From Selenomonadaceae bacterium (GTDB taxonomy: Bacteria; Bacillota; Negativicutes; Selenomonadales; Selenomonadaceae), in assembly GCA_017477125.1 (NCBI GenBank), contig JAFUXN010000139.1:1-32747 (forward strand): DNA of 32,747 nt, written 5' to 3'. The notes below the pieces were generated by a model. It saw only the letters and a program-made list of their open reading frames with translations. It was not told where the DNA came from and made no database searches. A program made the translations under genes and the position numbers. Positions 32,273-32,747 of this stretch are shown piece after piece. How positions within the stretch are numbered: position 1 is the stretch's first letter; the number at the start of each line of letters is the position of its first letter.

Positions 32273-32747
32273 GGGCGCCCGCCTACTCGCGTGGCGGCTC
32301 GCCCTTCTCATGAGCGGCGCACCGTGAACATGAGTTGAGCTCTGACGATTGAAGGGGCGACGGAGAAAAAGGGGCGCCCGCCTCCACACGCGGCGGCGCG
32401 CCCTGTTCATGAGTGGCGCGCCCTGAACATGAGTTGAGCCTCAACGATTGAAGGGGCGACGAAAAAATGGGCGCCCGCCGATTCGCGGGGCGGCTCGCCC
32501 TTATTATGAGTGGCGCGCTCTGAACATGAGTTGAGCGCTGACGATTGGGGGCGACGAAAAAAGGGCGCCCGCCTGCTCTCGAGGCGGCTCGCTCTTATTC
32601 ATAAGCGGCGCGCCCTGGACATGAGTTGAGCATCGACGATTGGGGGCGACGAAAAAAACGGGCGCCCGCCTCCCGCTCGGGGCGGCTCGCCCTTATTATG
32701 AGTGGCGCGCTCTGAACATGAGTTGAGCGCTGACGATTGGGGGCGAC
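32273..32747. repeat. Array of five ~97-bp hairpin repeats upstream of mreB
   Basis: Units start at about 32273, 32371, 32469, 32563 and 32660 (94-98 bp apart). Each has an A-tract, GGGCGCCCGCC, an 8-10 base loop, GGCGGCTCGCCC, then TTATTATGAGTGGCGCGCTCTGAACATGAGTTGAGC-like sequence (quoted here only as its parts: TTATTATGAGTGG, GCGCGCTCTGAACATG, AGTTGAGC) and GACGATTGGGGGCGACG. Units 3 and 5 share a 69-bp identical stretch while unit 4 differs, which shows higher-order duplication. On the minus strand each hairpin is followed by a T-tract, so the array could end transcription coming from the right. The last unit is cut by the window edge. Between 32143 and 32272 I see only a GCCCC-AACA-GGGGC hairpin and no gene. 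Confidence 0.85.

Noticed and set aside
32273-32747. CRISPR array
   Set aside because: Whole ~97-bp units are repeated, with no short direct repeat alternating with unique spacers, and no cas genes are present.

Overview
The window looks like chromosome from an anaerobic, flagellated, diderm Firmicute of the Negativicutes (Selenomonas-like) type. This is an inference. It rests on P-ring and L-ring genes (flgI, flgH), which imply an outer membrane, next to a Firmicute-style mbl/mreB-flgF-flgG arrangement. It also rests on NiFe-hydrogenase maturation genes and a giant acyl-CoA dehydratase-activase-like protein typical of fermenting anaerobes. Most genes are GC-rich with many GATCG-type words.

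Layout, left to right. Positions 1-430 hold a tandem repeat block. A minus-strand block recO - fliK - flgD (5852 to 433) makes the hook-length ruler and hook cap and ends at a repeat-derived terminator. Next on the minus strand come an EAL-domain sensor protein, hypC, an array of five ~77-bp hairpin repeats, hypD and hypE (11797 to 6118). From a divergent promoter region the plus strand carries a D-2-hydroxyacid dehydrogenase, a CsoR-like metal regulator, a DEDDh exonuclease, pheA, a long structured leader or small RNA, and a 1400-residue activase-like protein (11918-19400).

Positions 19406-26254 form a visibly AT-richer two-gene island with its own promoter, a 14-bp palindrome at the start site and a terminator. 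Its first gene encodes a 1732-residue protein that combines an Sm/KOW-like N-terminus, two cold-shock-like modules, helical repeats, a beta-sandwich and a P-loop ATPase with a winged helix. Its second gene encodes a 509-residue P-loop ATPase ending in a Swt1-like HEPN domain with an intact R-x4-H RNase motif. This looks like a sensor/effector pair of a conflict (anti-phage or abortive infection) system and is the most interesting content here.

The right end is a minus-strand operon mreB/mbl - flgF - flgG - flgA - flgH - flgI - flgJ (32065 to 26267), which builds the rod and the P- and L-rings. It is followed by an array of ~97-bp hairpin repeats (32273-32747). These repeats share a core with those at 1-430, 6048-6097 and 8308-8665, so one terminator-like palindrome family punctuates the whole region.
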